This document shows, piece after piece, positions 45,174 through 56,790 of a stretch of DNA of 64,000 nt. Positions within the stretch are counted from its first letter, which is position 1. Every line of letters begins with the position of its first letter. The position numbers were made by a program, and so were the translations under genes. The notes under the pieces are model-generated. The model did no database searches. It saw only the letters and a list, made by a program, of their open reading frames with translations, and was not told the origin of the DNA. The stretch comes from Cladophialophora immunda (lineage: Eukaryota > Ascomycota > Eurotiomycetes > Chaetothyriales > Herpotrichiellaceae), in assembly GCF_000835495.1 (NCBI RefSeq), contig NW_015622542.1, positions 248,001 to 312,000 on the forward strand, written 5' to 3'.

Positions 45174-45991
45174 GTTTGAGCGACTCCAAGAAAGCTCTCT
45201 TGATGCCTATGGAAGGTGGTCACTCTTGAACTCCTCGAGGAGGCAAGACGCCAACTAACTTTGAAGTCAAACGAATCCCACATTTTCTCTTGGCGCTGAC
45301 ATAAGCATCTTCAGCCTTTCCGCCACAGCCTCGCGCCCTCACCACAAACCGAACAAACGCTCCTCCATACCTTGAATTACACCCATCAACCCCAAGAGAG
45401 CCAATTTGTGATCAAAAAAAATCAAGAAAGATGTATGGCAGAGCGTTAAAAAAACAAAAACAATCAACAGTCAGGATTCCCACCTGGTCACCCACGGTAG
45501 TACTAACTAACCGGCATGTGGCTTAAGTACGGCTGAGCGAACGGGAAGCCCTGTTTTCCACATCCTATGGTCGATTGCGAGAGATTCTGTACAACAATAA
45601 GTTATAACTGTAATGTTGACTCCTTTCCCCCATTCAAAAGGCGTGTCCCAGGGAAGCTGTCTTGGGCCAATCTGATCATCAAATCCTATTTTCTGCGACT
45701 GTCACTCTCGCCACCGTAGTGACCACTTTTGTCTTTCACATCAGCGTCCTCGCCGTGGTTCGCGCACACCCAGAGACGATTATGAGGATCCCAATTGTGA
45801 CCATTTTTTGGGAAGGGCTGGAGTGGGAGGCATCCGTGTCCGCTGTCCTCCGAAATCTGTGATGAGCTTTATTTAGACCAGCATTGTACCACTCCTTCAT
45901 GGGCATTCCTCCTTGAGGAACGACTTGTTGAGTCTGGAGGGAAGATGCCGATATTCAATCTCACAGCCATGAACTATGGCTGATGACAAGA
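45174..45991. other. Intergenic region upstream of CGI121
   Basis: Both neighbours are on the minus strand. The part near 45415-45470 is A-rich (AAAAAAAATC and AAAAAAACAAAAAC). No ORF with support. Confidence 0.45.
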
Positions 45992-47722
45992 CTAGCCTTC
46001 AGAGGGTATCATCATGGTATCTAGGCTCCAATTGTTCAGAGCCATGTTTTCCGCCAGTCGTCTTGTCAAGTCATCGTCCCAAAAGAATAAGTGCTGGCTA
46101 ATGTATACCGCTCGATTCGTATCCTTTACTTCATTGTTCGATAGTCTCCACAGCCGCTGAGCAAGGCCACCCCCGGGAGAGTCTGAGAGGCGAGTGGCTG
46201 TTAGAACTGTCGCCACCCATATCAGGGCCTGCTGCACAATCGGACAAGCGCTGAGTGAGGACTGGGGGAAAAGCATGTGCATCAAATCGCTCCGACATGC
46301 GAGTGCCAGACAGCTGGTACGGTGGAGGGCGTCGGCCACCATAGCAACAGGTGCGCGAAGTACTTGACATATGTGCTCCGAGTAAGTAAAAAGGCCAACA
46401 AGAAGTATTTCATCAAGCGTGCTAAGGGACTGGCGATGCATGAGAAGGTCTGTGCAACGAAACGTTGTATCTCTTGCGGCTTCTTTGAGGCAGGTATGTG
46501 GGTGATCAAGGGCGCGGACTTCTATGCTTGGGTAAATATAATTTGACGCGGGCTGAGAGTGTAACGTACCTTTACTTGTTTCAGCTATCTCCCCTATCAA
46601 CAAGTGTAACTGCCTACAAATAGGTCTGCTCATTGCCAGGGCAGCGAGACCATGAGGAATTCTGGAGAAGCGGTCGATCACGCTCCCTGGGTCAGAACAG
46701 GGCATGTACAAGACTGGCCGGAAAGACTCAAGATCCAGAGGATGTTTGAACCTTTCTACCCGTCTCCAGTACTGAAGCAATTCTTCAAACCTGTACAACA
46801 AACATAGTCAGCACAGAGAGACATGCAGTGCTTTTGTGCCGATGAACATGCATCATCACCCGAAAATTGATATAGCCATCCAGCTCTGAAACTTCGCCGG
46901 CATGAGTTCTCTTCTCCATTAACCGCCTCATTGCTGTGAGGTGCAGTTCCATTTCCGCTTGCCAGTCCGAATCGCGTCGGGAAAAGAGCTGGGAGCCAGT
47001 TAGCCAACGTCTGGCACAAGCCGCCAGCGAATGATCTTCTCACGTATATCGTGAGTAAGCACAGGATACTCAACAAAGTATAGTCGGAGGTAGCGTGCTT
47101 TGTGGAGATTCTGGAGCGAAGTTTTGAAATGAGTGTGTTCGTATAATGGGCTAGAATCTGCCCATGTTCTGGTTTGTATGGGGTGGTAGCCAACTGTATC
47201 GCACGAGCATTTGCGACTGTTGCCTCAAAGAGCATATCATCTTGGAAGATGTTTTTGGTAATGATCTCAAAAATCACCTTCGCGGCTGTTCTATTCCCTC
47301 GACGGTATACAGAAAATGGCGCCCAGCTGTAGAGATCTCCACCATTGTCAACACGTCATCCGGGATGTGACGAAGCCAGACTTACAAAATTGCACCCCAG
47401 ATCTTGTATTCACACTGTCCTTTGAGGGAAAGATCCAGAATGGCTCATACAGGATCTTCGGCTCATCAAATGTGACGACGTTCTTCTCATTCTGCTGGCT
47501 TGGAGTAGGTTGTTGGGCGTTGTTGTGAGAGGGAGTGTGATAGGGATCATAGGTGTTGACGTGAGGTCTAACATGTTTCGGCAGGTCCAGTTGGGAAGCA
47601 ACTGGTTTCCGGCGAGGAATGGCCCTCGATTTCCTTGAATAGGCACCAAGTCGAAACCTCAATATGGCATTACTCGGCATCTGGGTGGAGCTGGGCGACC
47701 CAGGTTCGCGAGGAGTCAGCAT
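45992..47722 (-). CDS. Fungal-specific transcription-factor-like protein, structure partly uncertain
   Basis: Multi-exon gene of the fungal regulator-like type, often found near metabolic clusters, with no visible Zn2Cys6 cluster. The start is ATG 47722 or 47680; the latter gives MPSNAILRFRLGAYSRKSRA. Likely introns are 47337-47385 (acceptor GGTGGAG) and 46989-47043. The second joins LLTIY to a segment reading LFSRRDSDWQAEMELHLTAMRRL, typical of this family's helical domain when read as two parts. A third intron must end near 46775-46800, but I could not reconcile its phase. GTACGT near 46570 may start a fourth. The last ORF ends MALNNWSLDTMMIPSEG. Frames are open on both sides of each break, so I regard it as a real gene with an unresolved model, though decay cannot be excluded. 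Confidence 0.55.
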
Positions 47723-49100
47723 TACTTCGTGATCGTCCGAGCGCGGGTCATTGCAGAACCGACTGGAGATGGTAAGATTCAAGTAGGTTGTTGATAATGA
47801 CTGTACAATGTATCAATTCAGGTACTCAGCAAGCCACCTGATGCAAGCCTGCTAGGGATCGGCGCTGTCACAGCCTAGTCTATGCGCACAGGCTGCAACT
47901 CAGCTCAGCAGGTCAAGAGACGTAGGAGTGCAAGGGCAGTATGCACGGCACTGCAGCTTACCATCCGAGTGACAAAGCAGCGCCCACTGGGCTGGATTCC
48001 AGAACAATAGCCAAGGGCCCAATGCATGGGGAGGCGCTGGGTTCTGGGCGAGCAGACCAGCAGAACGTTCTCATGTCGTATCGAGTCTGTGCAATAGGAT
48101 TGGCTGTGCCGGTTTCCTAATGAGGGCAATCCTCCCTGGCCTTTTTCACACTCGGAGTTTTTGTGCTCTTCCTGCTCTTTCCAGCGGTTTAGAGCCATGC
48201 CTGGGCCAGACTAGGCCAAAGGTCGTAAACCATGCGCCACAGATCGGGGTATAGTCGGTGCCTCGGGATTCTAGCCAGCGTGGTGCTTGGCTGTGACAAG
48301 TGGACATACTCGTAGGGCTTGGGGGAATGAGATGACACCATAAAGAGGCATTGCGACTCGAAGTGGGTTCGGTTGAAGCGCGCACCTGAAAATCTCCCCA
48401 AGAACACGATCTTGAGGTGCCGGTGCACGCGAACGCCCCTCAGGCTATAACGTACTCTCGACAAGGCTGCCTAGTGACCACTTCAACCGCAGCCACCTGA
48501 ACAGCGTCTCTCTATTCGTATGCGAAGGAGCGAATATCTGCTGTACTTTTGATTGCGAACACTAGCACGGTCGAACTCTATGCCAAAGCCTAGTCGACAT
48601 TCCATCCCGCTCCCTCATGGCGGGTCTGTGTCAATCCAGAACGAGCTGCAGGGTGATGCCATAGATGAAACGACGTCAAAAGGAGCGAATGAGACACGCT
48701 GAACAATGCAAGCATACTTCTTGGGCGCAGAGTGAGCAAGTTGTGGCTGCAACACTATCAATCCAGACGAGTCATGGAAGTCAGGGTCATCACTGCTTCG
48801 AATCTCTGGAGGCCCATTGCGTGGGTTCCGGCCATTGGGTCGCAACCTGACCCAGGATAAGGGAACGTGGAACACAAGCTACAATGCAGGCCTCCGTCAG
48901 TGACATAGAATGGAATGTAATCTCAGAATACGGCCCGTCACTCAATAACGACGAGGAGGCCGCTGAATCACATATTAGAAGTCCGTTGGGATATTACTCT
49001 GCCTGAGGGCACAATAAATGCCATAACCTTTGAGGAAATGAGTCCTTTCTCGTCAAACCGTGTCACCCATTTTCTCACTTCGGCTCGATGTCTCGCCCGT
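47723..49100. other. Intergenic region, no supported gene
   Basis: 1.4 kb upstream of the regulator-like gene and downstream of the DJ-1 gene, both on the minus strand. ORFs up to 97 codons on both strands lack motifs. The 91-codon minus ORF near 48189-48464 has coding-like composition but no ATG-anchored family match. Confidence 0.4.
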
Positions 49101-50118
49101 TCAGAGCTTCTCGAACACGGCAACGGTTGCCTCTGCCGTCGACTGGGCGCTTTGAGGGTTCATGCCAGTCACCACCCTCCCATCAGTAACGTGGAAGTCG
49201 TCCCAGACTCCATCCGCCCTGACGTCTTAGGCGCAGAATCTGTCAGCAGATCCATCCCTTGAGCTCGAGGATAGCTGGAGTTTACTAATATGCAACCCTC
49301 GTGGAGGGAGACGGAACGTACATTTGGCACCCAGCTTGGCCGCCCACTCATCGATCAAGGGCTCGCCCCAGCTCCGAATGGGGTCCATGATGTGCATGTC
49401 GTACTCTGCCTGAGTGGTGAAGCCGGTGATGGTTTTGCCCTTGATGATGGACTCGCCCGTGGTCGGGTCGGTGATGCCGGCATAAATTGCCTCTCCGTGA
49501 CAACTGGGACGACGCAAATCAGCCTATCGAGCCTCCCCATTTCTGTGGCGGACAGATTCCCAGAAGGGTATGTGCTGGACGAGCTGGACGAAAGGGGGAA
49601 AAGGGAAGAAGATAATACACAGCCGAGACAACGCCACCCTGCGTCCAAACATCCGTCGCGATCTTCTGCAGGCCTTTCGCGTGAGGATAGTCGATCAGAG
49701 CTGCATGGCCGGCACTAGCGAAGAAGATGCCATACTATCGCATGCCCGTCAATCAGTCAGCATGCATACCCACCTCACCTAAACACATCGGTTACAAGCT
49801 GGAGGAATCCTGGATGAAACTTGCCTTCTTCCCATCCACCGTCCCCACACTCGGCATATGGTCCAGCTTTTGCCTAAACTCACTGTTCACGTCCTCCCAC
49901 TCCTTCTTGACCTCACCGCTCAGGAAACTCTCTTGCAGGCTCAACCAATCAGGGACGTAGGTGCCCTTTTCGGACACGATGTCGACTTCAAAGCCGTGCC
50001 GCTGGAAGACCAGGAAGGGGTGGAGAGCCTCACTGATGAAGAGCCCGGTCGGTTGTCCATGGTGGAGAGGGGCCGTGGCGGATGTCACGGCGATGATGGC
50101 TCGGCGTGGCAGAGGCAT
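49101..50118 (-). CDS. DJ-1/PfpI superfamily protein, Hsp31-like glyoxalase III/chaperone
   Basis: Predicted glutathione-independent glyoxalase or stress chaperone of the Hsp31 group, converting methylglyoxal to D-lactate. Exons on the minus strand are 50118-49825, 49734-49619, 49503-49322 and 49225-49101, giving 238 aa. The catalytic set is intact: Glu30 (ISEALHP), Cys138 and His139 in the nucleophile elbow AVCHGE. These are the same numbers as in yeast Hsp31. [15 protein letters not shown], the KGKTITGFT motif and the end [17 protein letters not shown] fit the family. Intron 49735-49824 begins GC (AAG|GCAAGT), a non-canonical GC-AG intron; the other introns are GT-AG. No signal peptide, so probably cytosolic. 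A stress role is inferred from the family. Confidence 0.93.
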
Positions 50119-50929
50119 TTTGGCGTGACGGTTTGACACCGGGAGTTGACGATGGGCTTATCGATTTGACAGGAGCGTGTTGACAAAAGTACACGGCAGA
50201 GAAATTTCGCCCAGCAGCACTTCCAGAATCAGGTGGTTTGAAATTCGATCGAAACTCACCTCCAAGCATTTGAAAGGGGTCGAGGATATATATTATATGT
50301 CAACGGCGCCCTCCTGCATTCCATTGCTCGGATAGTCCGGGCCTGACTCAACGAACAGTCCTTACGTACGTTTGGAATTCTTCATCTGGATCGCCGAGTG
50401 ACGCTCAGATTCTCAGCTGGAACACTCGATGGTTTGCACGGTCCCGACAAAAGGAGAGTCGAGGTGCGTAGTAAACCCGAGGTTGCTCCAAGGAAGCGTC
50501 TCCTCGCCAATTGCTGGTCAATCAAAACCTGCCTAATGCGGTCTAGAAAGCTGCAAGGGAAACTCTCCTCCAGTACGAAATGGGCATGGGTAGATCAGGC
50601 TGTACCGAATATGGGTAGAGCGACACATGTCGAGCCCCAGGTGCCCGTCCAGGATACCAAGGATCACAGTTGGGCGATGTCAAAGTCCAAAGATTAGCAT
50701 TATCTCGTACTCTATGTGCCGTCTTTCCTCAGCAAAATGTCTTGGATATATGCAGAAGATCCATAACCAGCGCCTTTGGGGTAAATGCCTTCTCAAAACG
50801 GACGCCGCATAACCCATCAAAGCTGAGATCATTGACACGGTCCATGCGGCCTAGTTCGTTTTCTCCTCCCAGTAACGGTGAGGACTCGACGCTCAAAGAA
50901 ACCCGTCAGAGCTCATGAAACTTAGGTCA
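50119..50929. other. Intergenic region upstream of the DJ-1 gene
   Basis: Contains the DJ-1 promoter, with an AT-rich TATA-like stretch (GGATATATATTATATG) at 50284-50299, about 165 bp upstream of its ATG, and then the 3' flank of the DUF3405-type gene. ORFs are short and unsupported. Confidence 0.5.
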
Positions 50930-53086
50930 TCATTCATACTTGATCGGATGCAGAACCATCATGGGCAAACACATTCGCCCGCCTCCTGGGCCGCCTTCCG
51001 ACTCCCAGGCCAATTCGTCGTTCCCATTTTCTCTACCAAGCCATCTCCTCCAGAGATAGCCGGCAAATCCCGCATTTGAATAAAACGTCGCACCTCGGAA
51101 AACGTGTTCGCCGGGCCCAAACACGCTGCCCCCTTCACCGTGGAAATGCCCGTGTCCGTGGTCCATGCCGGCCTTCTTGTGCTCCAGGCTGATAGGGGCG
51201 TTGTTGAAGACCTCGTCGGCATGCGCGCTGGGCCAGTCGCGGTCGAAATACACTGGAAGAGGGGCGTAGATCGCCTTGAGGCCGTAGTGGAGAGCAATCG
51301 AGGCGGGGAACATCTCTGGGAACATGGTGTGTTTGTTCCGGTAGGTTTCCTCGTGCATAAGCAGAAGGAGGCGACGTGACATTCGAGACGCGGTGATCAG
51401 GGCGGCGCGAGTAGGGGGCCGTCCGTCTCGGGTCACGTTGTAGCCAGTTATGTCGTCGTGAAAGGCCCAACGAGTGTGTTCGGGATCAAAGAGAGGGTTC
51501 AACGTGATTAGATCTGTAACTTCGTCGCTACCGTCGGGGATTTTCTGTTCTGGGATGCTGAAGAGTCGCTCGCGCGGTATTTGCGGGCCGGATATTGGGG
51601 TGTCGTTGCGAGCCTGGACCTCTTCAACGACAGACTGAGCGTACTTCTCAAAAGAATGGTCGTGCAATGATGGAATATAGAACGTTGAAGATCGCTCCCA
51701 AGCATAGTCTCGCGGTTGTTTTTCGGCCCAGGACTCGATCTGGCTCAGCAATTCGTAATAGTTGCCCGTAACCCTGATGTCCATTTCCCACTGCCAAAAA
51801 TAATCGTACTTGGAATTTTGAGATGCAAAGTATTGTAGCGGAAAATGTAAGGATCGATATGCCTCGTAGATCTCGCCGCCGGAGAAGTTCACAATGCTGT
51901 CGGGAAATGGTGGAGGGTAGATCAACTTCATTTGCGCCACAGACCAAAGTGTGCCCATCCCTCGGAATTCTTCTGGTAAGCTGTCCCTCAGCACCTGGTT
52001 GTACAGTTCTCTTGAAGCCCAGATTGGAATGGTGTCGTCCTGCACGTGTATCAGGAAATGAACCGTGTACTGGCCCCCGGACGCAATCGCGAGTTCGCTG
52101 ATTATCGCGCGGAGCATGGCAATGTGAGATTCCGTGTAGTGGAAGGTGCTCCATGTGCGTAACACAAACGCAGTCCGAGATCGACGCCGGTGCGAATTCT
52201 TCAACAGACAGCTCTGCTGCGCGTCGCGCCATTTGATACCCCTCCAGTCGACCGCATCCACGCGCTCTAGTCCCTCGTTGTCGCCCTCTAGGTGTTTACC
52301 GAGTCCCCCTTGCTCTTCTGCAAGTCCCAAGCCATATGGCGCCAGTCGATTTATGCGGTCATAACAGACCTGATCATTGATGCCAAGCACATTTTGAGAA
52401 CCAAACAGGGGTGCGGTCATACCCTGCGGGAGCCCGTCGTATGCGGCTATTGTCGGCGGCAGGATTCCCCTCTCTTCATCCACATAGCATTGTTCGACGT
52501 CTGTGGGGACGGGCAGTGAGAGCGGAATCAACTCGGGGTCATCGTGCTCGCCAGGATCGAAAGGATTGAAAGTGTTGGCCTGTTGTTCGGGGACATAGTC
52601 GGAGAATGGTACGATGTTCTTGCGGCCTCGATACAAGCCGTGGAGTCTGCGACGCAGGTTAACCTTACCACTGCAACTAGCATGTGCAGGGAGCCGTTCT
52701 CACCTGGGAAACTCCTCCCACCAGAAGACTTCTCTCCCAGCTCGATCCACGGACTTGCCGATTGGAATAGGACCATCTTCTGCAACACTATCGTCTACAT
52801 CGGGTCTCAAGATTTCAAAGAGACCATCGGTGGACGTAGGGCGCAGGAACCACCAGAGCGAAATAACGGTCAAGAGAGCAAGTGCCGCTGCGTAGCATAT
52901 TGCTTTGCTGGGCAGGCATCTCGAGAGCTTCCACTGTCGTCGTCGGGCCCGTCGTCGTCTTGGTGATTCGGCAGGGCTAAGCAGACTGCTGCCCGAGGAA
53001 TCGGTGCTCCAGTCACGCTTGTGGATTGATATCGCCGCTGAATCGTTGAATTTGTTCGACAGTGACTTGGGTAGCAGGTCAATCAT
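50930..53086 (-). CDS. DUF3405-type membrane protein, putative Golgi glycosyltransferase
   Basis: Predicted 699-aa type II membrane protein with exons 53086-52704 and 52646-50930 on the minus strand. The N-terminus has a basic cluster (RRRRARRRQWKLSR) followed by one hydrophobic helix at about residues 61-81 (KAICYAAALALLTVISLWWF), typical of Golgi-resident transferases. The luminal part has the DUF3405 signature: AFVLRTWSTFHYTESHIAML, TVHFLIHVQDD and YDYFWQWEMDIRVTGNYYEL. The WEMD motif and the earlier acidic pair could bind a metal-sugar nucleotide. DUF3405 has no proven reaction that I know of, so the glycosyltransferase role is inferred from topology and fold-like features. The intron joins EEFPR to LHGLYRGRKN in phase. 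Confidence 0.85.
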
Positions 53087-53936
53087 TCCCCCAGTGGCCC
53101 AACGTCTGACAGACGCGGGCGGTGGTCTCGCCTATTGCTGACTCCGGTCCCGGCGGTGGGGAAGCAAAGCATTAGCTATTGGCCAGCTGTAGGCAATGTT
53201 GAGCTCCAGGCATTACCAGACAGTCGTATATTCGGCGCATAGTCTGCACGACAGGTAAGAGATAGCCACTGCGCCATGCGATGTCAAAAACAGCGAGGGG
53301 ACAAGGAGGAGGAAGGACACGAATCGTATAAGATAAAGGGCCGTCTGGCCCGCCCATCCTTTGCGATCTACTGCAATCTCTATCTGCTAGCGGGTGGCAG
53401 CTAGAGAGGACCACCAGAACAGGCTTTGAGCAGCAAAGACAAGCGACCCCCAAGACCTGCTAAAAGGGCCTTGCTCCGCCTAAATTACGGGGCCTTACGA
53501 GGCTTGCCACGCCTACATGCCGGAGACACCCCTTGGACTGAGGCCGAGAGCACCCTCCAGGGTGGCCAGGAGGGGAGGAATCCCGCTCGCTGGGCTCGTA
53601 GCCTCGTTAGCGGCTTGGCAGAGGGAAGCTTGCGTGAGCCCAACAATTCCCGGCACCAGCCCAGAGGAGACCAATCACTCCTTATACTCCCCCTTACTCA
53701 CCAGTGCCGAGTATTGGCATCGCCGCCACCCCAATTTCCCTTTGCCTGGCTCTCGGAGGCATGGTTGACCAAAGTTAACAAATCACGTCATTCGTCTCCA
53801 GAATTACAAAACATTCACAAGATCTTATTGCAACCCAGAAGAGAAAGTATAGGCACTGAGGATCTGGTGTTTCATCCTGACCTCTATCTTCTTGTCGGCC
53901 AAGAATCCTCTGTTGGCCCCCTCTGCAGTTACCAAG
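53087..53936. other. Divergent intergenic region, no supported gene
   Basis: 850 bp between the divergent DUF3405-type and dehydrogenase genes. A plus-strand ORF (53426-54004) overlaps the start of the dehydrogenase in another frame and has no recognisable motif. Expected to contain both promoters. Confidence 0.45.
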
Positions 53937-54754
53937 ATGCCTACCGCAATCGTGACTGGGGCAAACTCCGGCATCGCCCACGCGTTTGCCAAAATACTCT
54001 GTGATGAGGTTAGCTCGGTCACTGTGCAGAAACCAATGGAGATAACCCTCCAGGTAGGGCTACACGGTTTACGCCATCGACCGGAATGCGGGCGACGGAC
54101 TCCAGGCTTTGAAAGCGAAGAAGGCTCACATTGCTGAAGTTGACGTGACTTCATCCGAGTCAATCCAACAGTTCAAAGACAGTCTCGGCGATACGACGGT
54201 GGATCTGTTGCTCAACATTGCAGGTGTGACAACCCGTCCTTGCATCGTGAGACAGGGGGCATAAGACAGCAAATAACCAACAGGTTCGAACAGGTGTTGC
54301 CGCCTCCAATGAAGACGACAGCCTCACAACGAGCAATCTGCAAGTCTTCCAAATGACGTTTGCAGTTAACACGTTTGGGGTTTTCCTTCTCACACAGGCC
54401 CTGTTGCCCAACGTCTTGAAAGCCTCCAAGCCCAAGATTGGGATTGTTTCGAGTCGCGTCGGCTCGGTGGGCGACAACAGCTCTGGCGGGCATTACGCCT
54501 ACCGCTCTTCCAAGGCTGCCGTCAACTCCATTGGCAAAAGCATGGCGATGGACTTGAAAGACAAGGGCGTCACGGTCATGCTCTTGCATCCTGGCTACGT
54601 GAGGACTAACCTGTTGCCGAATGCAAAGATGCCGCCCGAGACAGTCGAGCCAGACGAGGCGGCAAGAAAGCTGTGGGAAAATATTGTCAGCCAGAAGACC
54701 ATCGAGGACACGGGCAAGTTCTGGCATCGTGAGGGATTCGAGCTGCCATGGTGA
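53937..54754 (+). CDS. Short-chain dehydrogenase/reductase, C-factor-like
   Basis: Predicted NAD(P)H-dependent oxidoreductase of 232 aa. Exons are 53937-54008, 54058-54223 and 54294-54754. The Rossmann start is MPTAIVTGANSGIAHAFAK (the usual TGxxxGIG reads TGANSGIA). The acidic loop VDVTS and the LLLNIAG motif (usual NNAG) follow, with the active site Tyr149-x3-Lys153 in YAYRSSK and an upstream Ser in GIVSSRVGS. The substitution of the second Asn in NNAG by Ile is unusual, although C-factor-like members vary here. The C-terminus ends WHREGFELPW. It is compact, like single-domain classical SDRs. It is followed by an old-yellow-enzyme gene on the same strand, fitting a shared redox pathway, but the substrate cannot be read. 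Confidence 0.88.
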
Positions 54755-55416
54755 TGATGCATTTGGGACATGTCTCACGCCTGGACCACTGGATGCCTAT
54801 GCTTCGTCCAAACAGTCAACCGAGAATAGTGAGTGATCTTCGTCATGACCGGCAATCAAAAGAGTAATTTTATTGGATAAAGCTCTCATTTACAACAAGT
54901 AATACCTTATCCGTAGCCAGAATTCTAGGTGATCCACCTCATCTCCTAGTCTTTCCTGTGGATGAGTGACCGAATACAGCGTCTTCCGCTCTTACTATAC
55001 CACCGACCTCTCCGTATTGACCGGCACATCTTCCATAAGGAGTAGTTGGAGACCCATTTTCAGGTAATGGGACGATGGAGGCAGCATGTTGCCTCGGCTA
55101 AGTCGGTGTTTGACCCGGATCATGCACTATCAATTCTCCAACATCTTCGAGCGTCTTAGAAATCAACAGCCGGCCTATCTCAGTGTCTGCTCACCAATCT
55201 ATGCTGCCTCGATGTTTTGCATCAGTATAAAGTCGAAGATCTCCGTGTAGATTTTTGTCAGATTCCCCTTTCTAGACCGACCTTCTGACCCCCAGCCGTT
55301 TCTTTCTCTCTCCTTAACCGACACGACCAAGGCAAAGCCGCAAGTGGACACCCGGAATATCTCAGATACACGAATACCACGATACTGGGGATTGCCGTGG
55401 TATAGAGTCTTTCACC
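54755..55416. other. Intergenic region upstream of the OYE gene
   Basis: Holds the dehydrogenase 3' flank and the reductase promoter. AT-rich around 54855-54915. No supported ORF or repeat. Confidence 0.5.
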
Positions 55417-56790
55417 ATGGGTTCATCAAGCTCTCCCATCCTCGTCAACAAAGGGGTGCCAAATATACCATATTTCACCCCGGCACATGCTTCAGATCCA
55501 GGGGCGCCGTTTACCCCATCTGCCGATACTCCAACACTGTTCACGCCTCTAAAAATCCGCTCCAAAACCCTGCGCAACCGCATAATAGTGGCGCCGATGT
55601 GCCAGTACTCCACCGCGTCCTCGGGGCCTGACATTGGGAAACTCACCGACTACCACATTGCAACGCTAGGCCATTACGCCCTGAAGGGAGCCGCGTTGGT
55701 CTTCATTGAAGCTACGGGTGTGCAGCCAAACGGGCGAATCAGCCCCAACTGCCCTGGACTATGGAGCGACGCGCAGACAGAAGGCGTCAAGCGTGTGTCG
55801 GACTTTGTCAAGTCACAGGGTGCTCTGTCCGGGATCCAGCTTGCTCACGCTGGGCGAAAGTCGAGCACCCTGCCGCCGTGGATAGCGTCATCAATCAAGA
55901 GACCGTCGGTGCGCGCGGACAAGAGTGCTGATGGATGGCCGGACGATGTAGTCGGGCCGATGGGCGGACCCGAGGAGAGCTGGGATGGCAAAGGATTGGC
56001 CCAAGACGGCGGCTTCTGGCCTCCGAGGCAGCTGACCGTGGAGGAGATTCAAGGTGTGGTCAAAGCATTTGCAGACAGCGCGCGGAGGAGCGTGGAAGCT
56101 GGCATCGACGTGATTGAAATTCACGCTGCGCACGGCTACCTGATCCATCAGTTCCTCAGCCCCATCACGAACAGGCGCACCGACCAGTACGGTGGCAGCT
56201 TTGAGAATCGCACACGTCTCCTGGTTGAAGTCATCAACGCGGTCCGGGCACAGATACCACAGGACATGCCTCTATTCCTACGGGTCAGCTCGACGGAGTG
56301 GATGGAGGAGACAGACCTGGGCAAGCAGCTGGGAAGCTGGGATGTGGACAGCACGATGAAGCTGGCTCGTCTGCTGCCTGGGCTAGGAGTGGATCTCCTC
56401 GACGTCAGCAGCGGCGGGAATCATCCTCAGCAGCGCATCAACATGTTTTCCTCCAAGGACTACCAGACCAAGATTGCCCACCAGATCCGGCAGACGATGA
56501 AGGCAGACCACCTGAAGTTGCTCATCGGTGCTGTGGGCCTCATCACGGAAGCCGAGCAGGCGCGGGATATTGTTGACGATAAAGCATCGGACAAGAGCAT
56601 TGGGGAGGAAGCCAACGCCGCAAAGGAGATGACAGATGCAAAAGGCGGTAAGGAGCCTATGGCGGATGTTATTCTCGTGGCCAGGCAGTTTATGCGAGAG
56701 CCAGAGTGGGTGTTGAAGGTGGGTTGGAAGTTGGGTGTTGACGTTGCCTGGCCCAGCCAATTCCTGAGAGTGAGGTTTCCGAAGCTGTAA
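55417..56790 (+). CDS. Old-yellow-enzyme family NADH:flavin oxidoreductase, YqjM-like
   Basis: Predicted FMN-dependent ene-reductase that reduces activated C=C bonds with NAD(P)H. One exon, 457 aa. A TIM-barrel layout is visible: FTPLKIRSKTLRNRIIVAPM, then Cys62 in APMCQYS (the redox-tuning Cys of the thermophilic-like/YqjM class), IQLAHAGRKSS, and the substrate-binding pair His236/His239 in HAAHGYLIHQFLSP. The phosphate loop segment DQYGGSFENR and the C-terminal ADVILVARQFMREPEW (GR-type FMN phosphate motif, here AR) follow. An insert rich in Lys/Asp (DDKASDKSIGEEANAAKEMT) sits between the last strands. Placed among an SDR, a multicopper oxidase and a transporter, it may act in a common pathway; this is inference. 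Confidence 0.94.
   Translation: MGSSSSPILVNKGVPNIPYFTPAHASDPGAPFTPSADTPTLFTPLKIRSKTLRNRIIVAPMCQYSTASSGPDIGKLTDYHIATLGHYALKGAALVFIEATGVQPNGRISPNCPGLWSDAQTEGVKRVSDFVKSQGALSGIQLAHAGRKSSTLPPWIASSIKRPSVRADKSADGWPDDVVGPMGGPEESWDGKGLAQDGGFWPPRQLTVEEIQGVVKAFADSARRSVEAGIDVIEIHAAHGYLIHQFLSPITNRRTDQYGGSFENRTRLLVEVINAVRAQIPQDMPLFLRVSSTEWMEETDLGKQLGSWDVDSTMKLARLLPGLGVDLLDVSSGGNHPQQRINMFSSKDYQTKIAHQIRQTMKADHLKLLIGAVGLITEAEQARDIVDDKASDKSIGEEANAAKEMTDAKGGKEPMADVILVARQFMREPEWVLKVGWKLGVDVAWPSQFLRVRFPKL

Noticed and set aside
53426..54004. 192-codon plus-strand ORF overlapping the dehydrogenase start
   Set aside because: It overlaps the first SDR exon in another frame, is Pro/Arg/Ser-rich and has no motif.
54281..54300. 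GGTTCGAAC-like string suggesting a tRNA T-arm
   Set aside because: It sits at the 3' end of an SDR intron, and no acceptor stem or anticodon arm can be folded around it.
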